NCBI GenBank assembly: GCA_949130485.1
Contig: OX422202.1
Span: forward strand, 4,123,292 to 4,187,291
Length of the DNA: 64,000 bases
From: Agelas oroides
Lineage: Eukaryota; Porifera; Demospongiae; Agelasida; Agelasidae
Direction of reading: 5' to 3'
Positions 38,601-47,504 of the stretch are shown piece by piece; position 1 is the first letter of the stretch, and each line of letters opens with the position of its first letter. The notes below the pieces were generated by a model that worked only from the letters and a program-made list of their open reading frames with translations, did no database searches and had not been told where the DNA came from. The translations under genes were made by a program, and so were the position numbers.

Positions 38601-39814
38601 CAACACAAACGCACCAAGGTACTTTCTCTATTTCGTGAGCTTTTTTTGTCTGTAGACTCGAAGTAAAATCACCATCAAGCAGTAACACCATAACACGTAC
38701 TAAACGCGTACTACCTGAGAGGGCATCTTCTTCCTTTTTTCACAGCATAGCATCATTATGATGCGATCAGCGCTGTTCTTAGCGTGGATAGCCATGCTCG
38801 AAAACCGAAACACAGGACGTGCTCTTGTCAACCTGCGTGACGTCACACAATTCATTGCGTATAGGCGTTTCCAATCCCTATTCCGTCTCTATTATATATG
38901 ATGGCACCTTAGCATACTGTAGTAACTTCTCCTGTTCTGATACTTTTCAGGCCTTCCTGAGCAGCATTCATCCATAAAGCACAATACACTTTATCCATCA
39001 AGAGGCATGGCCAAAACTGCCATGAATATCATCACAAACCTATAAATATTTTGCCATGTATAACCAGGAATTGTAACTTTGCATTGTAATAAAGTACCCA
39101 AACACTAATATTTGAAGGCTGTCACTTAGAAACCACAATAAAGAGAGACAGCTTGTCATGCTGAAGAAACCACCGAGGACCAGCAGTGAGGCCTTCCGTA
39201 ATGAATTGGGTTGGACCACAATACATAGAAGATGTCACAATGCCATGCTCTGCCAGGTTCACCACTAAACCCAGAGATAATATATAATTTGCATGAGCAC
39301 ACCATTGTAAATCAATCACGCTGTGGCATTAAACTTTGCTGACAAGTTGATTCAATTTGTGTCGGAGTTCAAAATATCTTTGGGGGAGCATCACATTTCG
39401 CATAACTATATAACCATAGGGGTGCCAAGTTTTCAGTGTCTGGCAGTGAAACCAGGTTACTATATCACAGCAGATTTCTGGGGTAGCTCCTCACAACCCA
39501 ATTGTAGGCAAGTAAAGATTAAGATAAAGATTTTTCCTCCTTGTGTGCACATACGAAAAAATCATGACCAGACAGTTTCTTTCTCATGCAAGTCTTACAT
39601 ACTGAAGTGGGAACTTGTAACCAGTTTTCCAAATGGTACTTCTGCCTACCAAGGTATTTTGCGCCTCAGCTAATGAGTGTACTTGTAAGGTGTCAAAGCA
39701 CAAACTCACTTTTTCCCTGTCCACAGTAAAGTTGTCGTTGTTGCCAATGTTCGTCACTTGTTCATCATGTCTCACTGGTGACTTAGACTTCCTTTCGTGG
39801 CCTCTACCCGCCAT
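26604..39814 (-). CDS. SAP18: SAP18, Sin3-associated polypeptide p18
   Basis: Four coding exons on the minus strand: 39814-39710 (35 codons, ATG at 39814), 36681-36632, 32834-32778, 26865-26604 (TAA). The phases join exactly and give 157 residues, close to the usual 153. The short charged N-terminus ends in TVDREK. It is followed by TCPMLLRVF, GRHHRTEEFARNGVPSNELQ, IYTW, the LRELMSLIQEV helix, GYRLKDLG, GRRGSDDN and KFQIGDYVDVAI, the known SAP18 ubiquitin-like fold in order. SAP18 joins the Sin3-HDAC corepressor and, with RNPS1 and Acinus, the ASAP/PSAP splicing complexes in the nucleus. Introns of about 3.0, 3.8 and 5.9 kb make the gene 13.2 kb long and are filled with transposon remnants. 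It is tail-to-tail with the RhoGAP gene, 855 bp away. Confidence 0.95.
26995..27197. mobile_element. Short CCGTA-ended TA-flanked MITE
   Basis: TA-CCGTATAGCGCTAAATTTTC at the left with its exact inverse at the right, about 200 bp long. AT-rich and non-coding, with further internal inverted motifs (TTCGCGAA-like). It lies in SAP18 intron 3. A partial Helitron 3' end (GAACATTGTGGAGCGAGCC) follows at about 27200. Confidence 0.82.
27484..28085. repeat. Foldback followed by two tandem units of about 190 bp
   Basis: ATTGTTACGAGTGCGCAGCA occurs at about 27485 and again near 27637. Between them is a hairpin whose arms contain TATAGCTTGGTAC and its inverse, with GAGTGATATTTT and its inverse. From 27709, a unit with CGAACCTT, TTTCATTGCA, CTGATACG and AACTGCACACAGC repeats twice. 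Class unknown; in SAP18 intron 3. Confidence 0.65.
28170..28617. mobile_element. MULE-like inverted-repeat element with long arms
   Basis: Ends TAGCCTCGGTCCCAGGCC and its inverse, with arms of over 70 bp (including GCGTTCAGTATAATACATGG). Flanked by CGTATTCTG (28161-28169) and CATATTCTG (28618-28626), a 9-bp duplication with one CpG-decay difference. The interior has a poly(C) run and TTATCATGTGAATGACGT motifs in inverted pairs. Confidence 0.82.
28697..28760 (-). mobile_element. Helitron 3'-end fragment
   Basis: On the minus strand it ends CACAATGTTCTACATTCCCCTAG followed by T, the same 3' end as the 54114-59931 Helitron. No matching 5' end was found to its right, so it is truncated. From here to 29749 (SAP18 intron 3) I recognise nothing else. 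Confidence 0.6.
29750..30010. mobile_element. 261-bp MITE with 7-bp target duplication, copy 1
   Basis: Inverted ends of over 40 bp begin CAAGAGCGCATAAGAACGGG. The flanks are a perfect ACCTAGT duplication (29743-29749, 30011-30017). Non-coding. A second copy in opposite orientation is at 37949-38199. A 7-bp duplication does not point clearly to one superfamily. Confidence 0.85.
30477..31214. mobile_element. TA-flanked inverted-repeat element carrying a HIRAN-like gene
   Basis: TA-CCGTAGTGTCCCGCTAATAC at the left and the inverse (GTATTAACGGGACACTACGG-TA) at the right. Subterminal poly(C)/poly(G) blocks lie at both ends. The interior carries an intact minus-strand frame (30715-31047) unlike any transposase. 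Confidence 0.82.
30715..31047 (-). CDS. HIRAN-like domain protein inside an inverted-repeat element
   Basis: An uninterrupted frame of 110 residues from ATG at 31047 (start MATTFWIESTVRGHHVYKA). The conserved pattern is GEELPVQREVNNIHDDFAVA, then VGHVPREIS, then GLAVPCVYIF. This resembles the HIRAN fold, a DNA-end-binding module of HLTF/Rad5-type helicases, here as a stand-alone protein. The frame extends upstream to 31158 through the poly(G) tract without a better start. It is wholly inside the 30477-31214 element in SAP18 intron 3 (same strand), so it is a captured gene or an element-encoded accessory. Function is not known. Confidence 0.6.
   Translation of the reverse strand: MATTFWIESTVRGHHVYKAAWSPYIGEELPVQREVNNIHDDFAVAVLKNGNTVGHVPREISRVCWYFLHKSGSEMTCIVNGDRRRSEVDGKGLAVPCVYIFRGLFAKLAA
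31322..31614. mobile_element. MITE with about 85-bp imperfect inverted repeats
   Basis: The left arm (CCAATGGGAAAATTCAG...TTAGTTTGTGACACTCCAAA...AGAGAGGCCTGAC) is matched in inverse at the right end. Non-coding, nested inside the 30033-31976 Helitron. Target duplication not clear. Confidence 0.7.
32950..33135. repeat. Dispersed repeat, copy 2 of 2
   Basis: Partner of 2395-2575: GATGTTACTTAGCAAC, GGGTGGAGGTGATAATG, AACAGCATTCGCCC in the same order. It ends where the next TA-flanked element begins. Confidence 0.7.
33141..33972. mobile_element. CCGTAG-ended TA-flanked element with nested MITE
   Basis: TA-CCGTAGATCTGGAAATTTTC at the left and GTTTCCAGATCTATGG-TA at the right. A second element is nested at about 33578-33886, with ends AAGTTCACCTGGTTTGAAAC and TTTCAAACAGGGTGAACTT. 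Non-coding; lies in SAP18 intron 2. Confidence 0.75.
33980..34610 (-). mobile_element. Non-autonomous Helitron, copy C
   Basis: Minus-strand 5' end TTAGGGTGAGCCTGAGCGAG at 34610; 3' end GCTTGCTCAGGCTTACCCC...TCTTTCTAG followed by T, with CTAG at 33980-33983. No coding frame. Same family as 20589-21560 and the 54114-59931 parent. Confidence 0.75.
34908..35114 (-). pseudogene. RecQ-like helicase fragment
   Basis: A short frame reads KLLLKQREVAEAFASGRD, then FVSLPTSYGKNFWHG. This matches the Q-motif and Walker A (PTGYGKS-type) start of RecQ-family helicases. The P-loop Lys is present but the rest of the helicase is absent, so this is a fragment. It lies in SAP18 intron 2. The end of a TAGTCTCG-type element at about 35280-35325 (GGGTCTGGGCACAAGTCTA) suggests it was carried by such an element, but no left end was found. 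Confidence 0.55.
35605..36106. mobile_element. CCGTAG-type TA-flanked element (copy 3)
   Basis: TA-CCGTAGTCTCGCTAAAAAGG at the left and CGCAAGACTACGG-TA at the right, with internal CCGCCCAC motifs. Interior similar to 6080-6585. Non-coding; SAP18 intron 2. Confidence 0.78.
36113..36581. mobile_element. MULE-like inverted-repeat element
   Basis: Ends TAGCCTCGTCCCCAGGCCCC and its inverse, flanked by GTACATACA and ATACATACA (9-bp duplication with one difference). It is 51 bp from SAP18 exon 2 (36632-36681) and lies within 10 bp of the 35605-36106 element. Confidence 0.78.
37430..37770 (+). pseudogene. LINE reverse transcriptase C-terminal fragment
   Basis: LPHVDYCSVVQQECTNELQQ followed by KVERIQ matches the end of the reverse transcriptase region in CR1/Jockey-like LINEs. 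The match then continues in another frame (PPQTPRDGMRCAVKWISIEK), so there is at least one frameshift. 5'-truncated; in SAP18 intron 1. Confidence 0.65.
37949..38199. mobile_element. MITE, second copy of the 29750-30010 family
   Basis: Same over-40-bp inverted ends (CAAGAGCGCATAAGAACGGG), with the interior in opposite orientation. The flanks TAACAT and TAAAAT are a diverged target duplication, so this insertion looks older than copy 1. Confidence 0.82.
38217..38900. mobile_element. hAT-like inverted-repeat element, 8-bp target duplication
   Basis: Left end ATAGATAATAGAGACAGAAC...GGGATTGGAAACG; right end in inverse CGTTTCCAATCCC...CGTCTCTATTAT. A perfect 8-bp duplication ATGGCACC lies at 38209-38216 and 38901-38908, as for hAT elements. 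No transposase; SAP18 intron 1. Confidence 0.75.
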
Positions 39815-39965
39815 GCTGATGTGTTGGTGTCTTGAGTTGAACAGCCCGCACTGCTGCAGTCGAATCGCCAGCGTGCGCAAAACAGTAAAACCTACGTAAC
39901 CGCGTACCACGTGATTATCACGAGTTGACATGTCACTGGAATTTTGGGTAGGGTATAGTATCTAT

Positions 39966-40914
39966 GAATTTTGGTCCTGGATAAATTGGTCCGGGGACCA
40001 AAATTTCTGCTGAAAAAAAATGGTCCCCCGACCATATTTTCTGGTAAAATTGGTCCTACCCTGAAAATTTTGGTCCTCCCAGAAGCATCCAGCCAAAACG
40101 GTCCTACCTTGAAAATTTTGGTCCCCCCTTAGTATAAGGCATTGTTATTGCTAACAAGTTAGTTAATTAACAATTTAAGTATAATATCTATTCAAAGTGA
40201 GCATGACCATGATAAAATATATATACAGGAATAAACATAAACAGGTTGTGCAGTGTTACACATCAAAAACACTTTCTTATATAGCTACATCTGTTGCAGT
40301 ACCATGTAGTATTGCTAGAAAGAGCTGTAGCTATGTGGTAAATTGATGCAGGACTCTGTGTGGTACCACCTCTTACAGCCAGAGCACTCGATCCAACGTG
40401 TGCAGGATTCAGCAGAATATCTCTGTCTCTTTCAAGCAGATTAAGTTCCCGGATCCAGAATTTCTCGTTTTGGGTTTTTTGGCTTGGCTGGTACTTATCA
40501 ACATCAATCACTTCAGGCTTCTTCACTACCTTCAACTGTCTCTGTCTCCTCTTCAGCATCAACTCTTTGGCTTTGATGTTCTTTTCTACTGCTTTGTGGT
40601 TTCGCTTTCTTTTCTTGCTGACGTGACGTTCACAACATAACGTAGCAGCACCTCTCCCTATATTACAAAGTGAGAAGGAAGACAATCGCCACTGATTCAC
40701 CAGTCTATACAAATACAAACCTAACTATATACATGTATATATTTTTTGCAAACACACTAAATAAATGAACACATAGATCTACAAGAATTACCTTTCCGTT
40801 CTGTTTCTGTTTGTATTAAAGTTTACCATCCTTGACTTCAAATTTGGCAGCCCAGACCGATATTCCGGAAAAATTGGTCCGGGGGACCAAAATTTCCGCC
40901 GGACCAAAATTTCC
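39966..40914. mobile_element. GGTCC-palindrome element upstream of SAP18
   Basis: GAATTTTGGTCCTGG at the left and CGGACCAAAATTTCC at the right, each followed by further copies of TTGGTCC-GGGGACCAA palindromes. Encloses the Ulp1/PHD-type remnant at 40263-40718. Ends and target site are not sharply defined. It begins about 150 bp upstream of the SAP18 start codon. Confidence 0.5.
40263..40718 (-). pseudogene. Remnant of a Ulp1/PHD-type element gene
   Basis: The frame reads a basic segment (KKRKRNHKAVEKNIKAKEL), then EKFWIRELNLLERDRDILLN. The latter resembles the region just before the Ulp1-like cysteine protease domain in gene families common in sponge and cnidarian genomes (recalled, not searched). 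Directly after this, a different frame has WIECSGCKRWYH and the first frame has WYCNRC, the two halves of a PHD finger. The protease body is missing between them. This looks like an internally deleted, frameshifted copy. Splice-like sites near 40665 and 40798 suggest the original gene had introns. Confidence 0.5.
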
Positions 40915-41095
40915 GTGACAGACACATTATTTGCTGATTCAAAGTCACAAAAAAGTTTTCCGAATGAAAACAAGTGCATCAAACAAGATGGGAACGACAC
41001 CACAACACATTTACACCATCCCTACATGTTGTGCCATTTTTCCAACTATGTTTTTTGTGTTTGTTAGTTGTGTGCTATGAAGGAACGATTGTGGT

Positions 41096-42520
41096 ACTTG
41101 GCTCTGCTTGACTCTACTACACTCTACCATGGCTCTGCTACATTCTACCATGGCTCTACTACATTCTACCACAGCTCTACTTGACTCTACTTGACACTAC
41201 TACACTCTACCATGGCTCTACTTGGCTCTACTTTTCTCTTCAGAAGAGAAGTTCTACACTTTACCATGGCTCCACTACTGTAACATTCTACCATGGCTCT
41301 ACTTGACTCTAAATGTACATGACTCTACTACACTCTACCTTGGCTCTACTTGACTCTACATGACTCTACTACACTCTGCCAATGGCTCTACTTGGCTCTA
41401 CTTGACGCCGGCTCTACATTCTACCATGGCTCTACATGACTCTACTACACTCTACCATGGCTGGCTCAACTTGCATCTACTTGACTCCACTACACTCTAC
41501 CATGGCTCTACTTGGCTCTACTTGGCTCTACTTGACTCTACACTCTACCATGCACTACAGGAGTTTTGGTGTCATCCAGGCTAACCTGGTCCGATCACAT
41601 TGAACATATATGTGCTAAGGCCAGGAAGCTAGTTGGGATGTTGTACAGACAGTTTTATAGCTAGGCTGACTCCAACACCCTACTGCTTATCTATCGTAGT
41701 GGCTCTGATTGGATCTACTTGACTCTACTACACCCAACCACAGCTCTACTTGACTCTACTTGGCTCAACTACACTCTACCATGGCTCTACTTGACTCTAC
41801 ATGACTCTACTACAATCTACCATGGCTCTACTTGACTCTACTTGACCTACTACACTCTACCATGGCTCTACTTGGCTCTACTTGACTCTACTACATTCTA
41901 CCATGGCTCTACTTGGCTCTACTTGACTCTACACTCTACCATGGCTCTAATTGGATCTACTTGACTCTACTACACCCAACCACGGCTCTACTTGACTCTA
42001 CTTGGCTCAACTACACTCTACCATGGCTCTACTTGGCTCTACTTGGCTCAACTACACTCTACCATGGCTCTACTTGACTCTACATGACTCTACTACACTC
42101 TACCATGGCTCTACTTCGCTATACTTCTACTACACTCTACCATGGCTCTACTTGACTCTACATGACTCTACTACATTCTACCATGGCTCTACTTGACTCT
42201 ACTTGACTCTACTACACCCTACCATAGCTCTATACTTGGCTCTACTTGACTCTACTACACTCTGCCATGGCTCTACTTGGCTCTACTTGACGCCGGCTCT
42301 ACATTCTACCATGGCTCTACATGACTCTACTACACTCCACCATGGCTGGCTCTACTTGCATCTACTTGACTCCACTACACTCTACCATGGCTCTACTTGG
42401 CTCTACTTGGCTCAACTACACTCTACCATGGCTCTACTTTACTCTACATGACTCTACTACAATCTACCATGGCTTTACTTGACTCTACTTGACCTACTAC
42501 ACTCTACCATGGCTCTACTT
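41096..42520. repeat. 31-bp minisatellite with higher-order repeats, left part
   Basis: The unit is about 31 bp: ATGGCTCTACTTGACTCTAC then TACACTCTACC, itself made of roughly 10-bp subrepeats around CTCTACT. Longer blocks repeat as units: 41360-41540 resembles 42245-42415, and 41760-41870 resembles 42413-42520. Frames through it encode STTLYHGSTWLYLT-like repeats, an effect of the repeat and not a protein. Interrupted by a LINE fragment at 41552-41699. Confidence 0.9.
41552..41699 (+). pseudogene. LINE fragment within the minisatellite
   Basis: GVLVSSRLTWSDHIEHICAK then ARKLVGMLYRQFYS matches the LINE reverse transcriptase C-terminal region, ending in TAG. No repeat unit occurs inside it, so it interrupts the array. 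It might be the seed next to which the array grew. Confidence 0.6.
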
Positions 42521-45500
42521 TTTTTTTTTTTGTTTTTTTTCTTTTTTTTTTACAAGTGCATAAATATATACTAATCTGGGCTCTGCCCATTGAAAGTTAT
42601 ATAAAAAAGAAAGACTCATAATCTTAGGGTGTAAAGAAGCAATTCCAAAGTAAGGACAGAGTTGAACGGAGAGTTCATGATGACAGGGGTAGACGACCCT
42701 CGTGTACTACAAGTTCAATATGAGTGTCTGAGAGTGGAATATGTCCCTTTTTTGATCTGCTCCCTCTTAGGCACATCACAGCTGATCGGAGCAACGAGAA
42801 GGACAATCGGCATTGCAGCCAGCCCATAACGAGACTGTAGGGTTGTTCACGTTTGATGGAGAGTAGGGAGGCGAGACGTTTATAGGTGATTTTTGCAGCC
42901 TTTCCCATGCCTCCACTAGTGCTGAAGACTAGAGGTATGAAAGATCCATTTTCAATTTCACTGACTCTTTGTTCATATGCTCGGCGTTTTTCATTCTCGT
43001 GGCGTCTGTAGCATGTTTCTAACTGGAGACCACGGTAAGAGGGTGTGAATACCCTCACATAAAAAAATGCACTCTGTTGTCGTAGTCCCCAAAAGCCACG
43101 TGCCCTAACATCCAGGCGGGCATTCTCTTCAATGTTGGCAGTGGAATAGGAGAGAGATTCCCCAGTAAGGGGCTGCAGGTGTGTGGCTCAATGCACACAT
43201 CATGACAAACCTCTGATAGGAGGTCAGCAGTGAGATCCCGCAACTCATCATGCCTAACTGTTGGAAAGGCACCAGTTGGGCAACACAGGGCATGGTCAAT
43301 GGTAAAGGAATGGCTACAAATGCAGGTGGTAGGTAGGAGTTGGGGCTGCCAGATATCTCAGACATAAGGCATCGTGAAAGGCGTTTTTGTGCAGAGAGAA
43401 GCCATGCACTTCCAAAGGAAGTGAGGCCAACCAGCTGGTTGAGCCCTTCTCTTTTGTGATGTCAACAGCACGTCTGAGAGTTTGTGGTAGCAGTGTATAG
43501 AGTTGATTCATAGTTGATCTCTGAGCCCCTCTTTTCTCGCTCTTCGCTTTGGCTTTAGCTCTGTGTTGTGCATCCTTTATATTGGGATGGATATCTATCT
43601 GTTGTACAATGGTGTCGACGATTGGTGCAGTGATCTTGCATGATGATTCAAACTCAGTTGAGGCTGTATCGGTGGGTTTGGGTATGCTAAGACCTCCACA
43701 GTTGGTAGGTAGGGCGAACAACGCCCTTTCCAGATCACTGAGAGCTGTTTTGCCCGTCAGAGTTGGCAGGAAGCGTTGACTGATTGCATCTTCAAGCGGC
43801 TGCAAGAGGTCTGATATGTTTGGGATTGTACGAATCAGGTATGACCACTTTCCTGTGAAGCCATGTGTGTACGCAGCATAGGCTGCCTGAGGGTGGGACT
43901 TGGCAATGGTGGCAAGATCTTCAAGTTCTTGTACCCACTGGGCCACCTTTTCCTCAACATACTGGTGCACAAAGGATTGTCTACCTACGGCTGCCCCCAG
44001 ATGTCATTTGCCCTCAACTGTGATATTGACCCCTGTTCCATGGAATAACTCTGTGGCGGCTTGGAAATGGGGACTTTTCACTATGAGCCAAGTCTTTAAA
44101 GGATTGGCAAAATAGCCAAAGGTTGGGCCAAGAGAGGCAATTTTATCCCACCACTCACGTAGCTGAGTGAGTTTTCCACCTGCCGTTGCGTCGTCGGCAA
44201 ACCATACCTGCCTCGCATGTGGTTTGAGCTCATGGATGAGGGGGAGAGTTCCCAAGGCATACATTCCCATTGCAAGGGGGTCACCTTGAGTTGTACCCTC
44301 CTGAGATACAATGGTCTCACCGTCAATAAATAGCTCTGTGTGCTCTCTGTATGTGTTGATCAGAACTGTGGCGAAGGGAGGGCATAGTCTACGGATGTTA
44401 TGAAGGGTTGCTTGTCTGTTTAGGCTGTTGAAAGCATCGGTAGCATCTATCTGGAGAATGGATTCTGTTTCATCTTCAAGGAAGATTTTTCTCATGGCAT
44501 GCACAGCTGCTTCACATCCTGCTTCATGTCCTGCACAGAGCTGAACTGCACCTGCTGTCTCTTGGATGTCTGGACCAATGATGGACAAAATTGCTTTGCT
44601 AATAATGCGTCGGACTGTTTCACCAACTCCGATTGGGCGAACTCCCGGACATTTGTCTAAGACGATCAAGCGAGAAGCCAGGAGGGGGGCAAGACCTTGA
44701 ATTGGGGATCCACATAGGTGGTGCAGATTCGCCTGGCAAGTAATGCCAAGCTGTTGCAAAGCTCAGAAGAGGCTGATTTAAAAGATATACAGAGTCGACG
44801 CCAACCATTTGCATCTACTCCTGATGGACCAGCAGCTCCTTCAATTCTGAGGGCAGCGGTGCGGATTGCTTCACCATCAAGTTGGTCGAAAAGTACTGGG
44901 TGGGGTTCTTGTGCTGGGGGTGTAAGCAAAATTTCGGGATAAGCTGGTTGACCGGGAGGATGTTTTTCAATTAGTACTTCACGAACTGTGCGTGGGGTAG
45001 GTTGGATTGAGTGCGAGTTGGGTGATATGGTGCTATTGCGAGGCAGCACTCCTCCGCTGTTGGTCTTTTCAAGCAGCCGTAGAGCTGTTTTAACTTTGCC
45101 TTGTGACATGAGCTTGGCAAATTTCCTAGTTTTGAGTTGTTGGTGGTTGGAATCGCTGGGGGTCGAAGCCAAACGAAAGCGTCTTTGGATCGTTCGACCT
45201 TCTTGTACTAATGTGTCAATATCACCTCTCTGCCACGAGGCCAGACACCTTTCAAGGCAGGCAACATGCTCATAGGTTTTTGATTTTGCATGGGGTTTCT
45301 GCAATAGAAGTATTGGCATTACCATTGCTGCTCGAAGGGCTATTGACTCCATGCTTGAACCTTCACCATAGGCGCGAAAGAGCTTGGCCAGTGATGTAAC
45401 AAATGAGGTGCCGGCCTTCCCCGATGGAGCCAGGAAAAGGTTACGGTGCCAGTGAACTGTTTCAGCGTATGCTGATGTAATGGCATGGGAGAAACTCTCC

Positions 45501-45702
45501 GCGTCCATGGTATCACTCCAGACAAAGTTTGGTGTAGACAAAGGTCTGAACGGAGGCAGGCATTGAGATTCTCGATGCGGTGTGTTTGTTGACGTGGTTG
45601 ATTGGGGATCTTCGGTGTCAGGGACCAGAGCCGACGCTGGTGGCTGTGCTGACTGTGCTGGCTGTGCCTGGGTAGTGTCGATGGTGTCGAAGGTGTCGTT
45701 GT
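42521..45702 (-). mobile_element. Non-LTR retrotransposon inserted in the minisatellite, 5'-truncated
   Basis: A 3.2-kb minus-strand element. A poly(A) tail (T-run at 42521-42551 on plus) marks its 3' end. The 8-bp CTCTACTT at 42513-42520 and 45703-45710 fits a target duplication, though the array itself repeats this word. The left flank matches array positions up to about 41873 and the right flank continues from about 41866, so a repeat block was split. The reading frame is still open at the 5' junction, so the N-terminus is lost. Confidence 0.8.
42675..45702 (-). pseudogene. Decayed reverse transcriptase with zinc knuckle and endonuclease region
   Basis: Order on the minus strand: a region of unknown role (FLAPSGKAGTSFVTSLAKLF) at 45702-44666; reverse transcriptase with PGVRPIGVGETVRR, LQIDATDAFNSLNRQ, QEGTTQGDPLAMGMYALG and the catalytic box VWFADDA at 44759-44004; a thumb-like region at 43970-43314; a CIC...H...CCP zinc motif with RHDELRDL near 43325-43200; then ARLD...VRVF and RAYEQRVSEIE at 43100-42675. 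The last part resembles the restriction-like endonuclease of R2/R4/NeSL-type elements; that class is inferred. Lesions: a frameshift near 44715, an in-frame TGA at 44004-44006, a frameshift near 43326 and at least one more near 43150-43060. It cannot make an intact protein. Confidence 0.72.
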
Positions 45703-46741
45703 CTCTACTTGGCTCTACTTGACTCTACTACATTCTACCATGGCTCTACTTGGCTCTACTTGACTCTACACTCTACCATGGCTCTAATTGGATCTACTTG
45801 ACTCTACTACACCCAACCACGGCTCTACTTGACTCTACTTGGCTCAACTACACTCTACCATGGCTCTACTTGGCTCTACTTGGCTCAACTACACTCTACC
45901 ATGGCTCTACTTGACTCTACATGACTCTACTACACTCTACCATGGCTCTACTTCGCTATACTTCTACTACACTCTACCATGGCTCTACTTGACTCTACAT
46001 GACTCTACTACATTCTACCATGGCTCTACTTGACTCTACTTGACTCTACTACACCCTACCATAGCTCTATACTTGGCTCTACTTGACTCTATACTAATAC
46101 ACTCTACCATGGCTCTACTTCGCTCTACTTGACTCTACTACACTCTACCGTGGTTCTAATTGGCTCTACTTGGCTCTACTACAGCTCTACTTGACTCTAC
46201 ATGACTCGACTACACCCTACCATAGCTCTACTCGGCTCTACTTGACTCTACTACACTCTACCGTGGTTCTAATTGGCTCTACTTGGCTCTACTACACTCT
46301 ACCATGGCTCTACTTGACTCTACTACACTCTACCGTGGTTCTAATTGGCTCTACTTGGCTCTACTACACTCTACCATGGCTCTACTTGACTCTACATGAC
46401 TCGACTACACCCTACCATAGCTCTACTCGGCTCTACTTGACTCTACTACACTCTACCATGGCTCTACAACATTATACCGTGGCTCTACTTGGCTCTACAA
46501 CATTCTACCATGGCTCTACTTGACTCTACGTGACTCTACTACACTCTACCTTCACTCTACTTGACTCTACTACACTCTACCATGGCTCTATACAACATTC
46601 TACCATGCATGGCTCTACAACATTCTACCATGACTCTACTTGACTCTACATCCATTCTACCATGGCTCTACTTGACTCTACATGACTCTACTACACTGTA
46701 CCATGGCTCCACTTCGCTCTACTTGACTCTACTACACTCTA
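45703..46741. repeat. 31-bp minisatellite, right part
   Basis: Continuation of the array. Positions 45703 to about 46088 are identical or nearly so to 41866-42251. Units then vary (CTACCGTGGTTCTAATTGGC blocks near 46141, 46260 and 46330). The array stops 35 bp before the COP1 exon acceptor. Confidence 0.9.
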
Positions 46742-46776
46742 GGTGGCTTTAAGGATTTCACCAATTTTTTGTGCAG

Positions 46777-46890
46777 GTCTCGTCTCTGAACTATGGGGAT
46801 CAGATTGGAGGTGACAATATTGCGTCCAGTATCGACTTTGATAAGGACGCTGAATTATTCGCTGTAGCTGGTGTCACCAAGATGATCAAG
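46777..46890 (+). CDS. COP1: Single COP1-like WD40 exon
   Basis: Thirty-eight codons between an acceptor (TTTTTTGTGCAG) and a donor (GTCTGT), open at both ends. The text SSLNYGDQIGGDNIASSIDF then DKDAELFAVAGVTKMIK closely follows the start of the COP1 WD40 propeller (human: IVSSIEFDRD...FAIAGVTKKIKVYEY, quoted from memory). COP1 is a RING-WD40 E3 ubiquitin ligase that targets transcription factors such as c-Jun and ETS proteins. I found no other COP1 exon on either side. Upstream lies minisatellite and retroelement; downstream lie repeats. Either the gene has very large introns or this is an orphan exon copy. The GTC donor context is weak. Confidence 0.72.
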
Positions 46891-47223
46891 GTCTGTATCA
46901 CTGTGACAGCTGTGTACATGTGCACATGTTGTAGTTAATGCCCGCCACTATTAGTTGTAGGGCTATTGAATGTTCCTTTCCCCTGGTAGGGTTGAACTAC
47001 CATGAACTCATGTAAAATTAGCCTATCGTCAATGTTCCGTCTGTACTCAGGGATTTGAAGCGGTTCAGAAGCATTGAACCACCCCGAACTCGTGCAATTA
47101 CCTTATGGTCAGTGTAGTACAGTGGTTCAAAGGGGTTCAGAAACATTGAACCTCATGTGAATTACCTTATAACCAGTGTTCCCTCTGTAGTACAGTGGAA
47201 ATATAAACACTTTATACCACATT
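46891..47223. other. Sequence after the COP1 exon; short local duplications only
   Basis: A roughly 90-bp unit with GGTTCAGAA, CATTGAACC and AATTACCTTAT is repeated two to three times between 46985 and 47205. No gene seen. Confidence 0.5.
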
Positions 47224-47499
47224 AGGCCACTCTGAATTAATTGTTTGTTTGAACTAACCCGACCGACCTGAAGTTTTAAAAGTGCCTCATAGTTGGGTAA
47301 TAATTGTTATATGCACTGCCTCAACATTTTAGCACAAGTAGGATAAAATTGTTTTTTTAGCTACTGTTTCAGAGCCAAACTGGCTGCCACGTGTTGTAGT
47401 AATTAATACAACCGGTGGGCCTAAATAAAATATTACCCGCCCGACCCAACATTCTTGTGGTCATGTTAGTTCAAACAAACAATTAATTCAGAATGGCCT
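47224..47499. mobile_element. MITE with 35-bp inverted ends
   Basis: AGGCCACTCTGAATTAATTG then TTTGTTTGAACTAAC at the left; the inverse with one or two changes at the right. About 276 bp, non-coding. Confidence 0.75.
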
Positions 47500-47504
47500 T
47501 ACAT

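Noticed and set aside
41096..46741. CRISPR-like array
   Set aside because: There are no unique spacers of constant length. The repeats are contiguous and graded, and the context is eukaryotic.
41360..46752. Many small proteins with STTLYHGSTWLYLT-type repeats
   Set aside because: They are readings of the 31-bp minisatellite. All frames give similar open stretches and there is no promoter, start context or domain.
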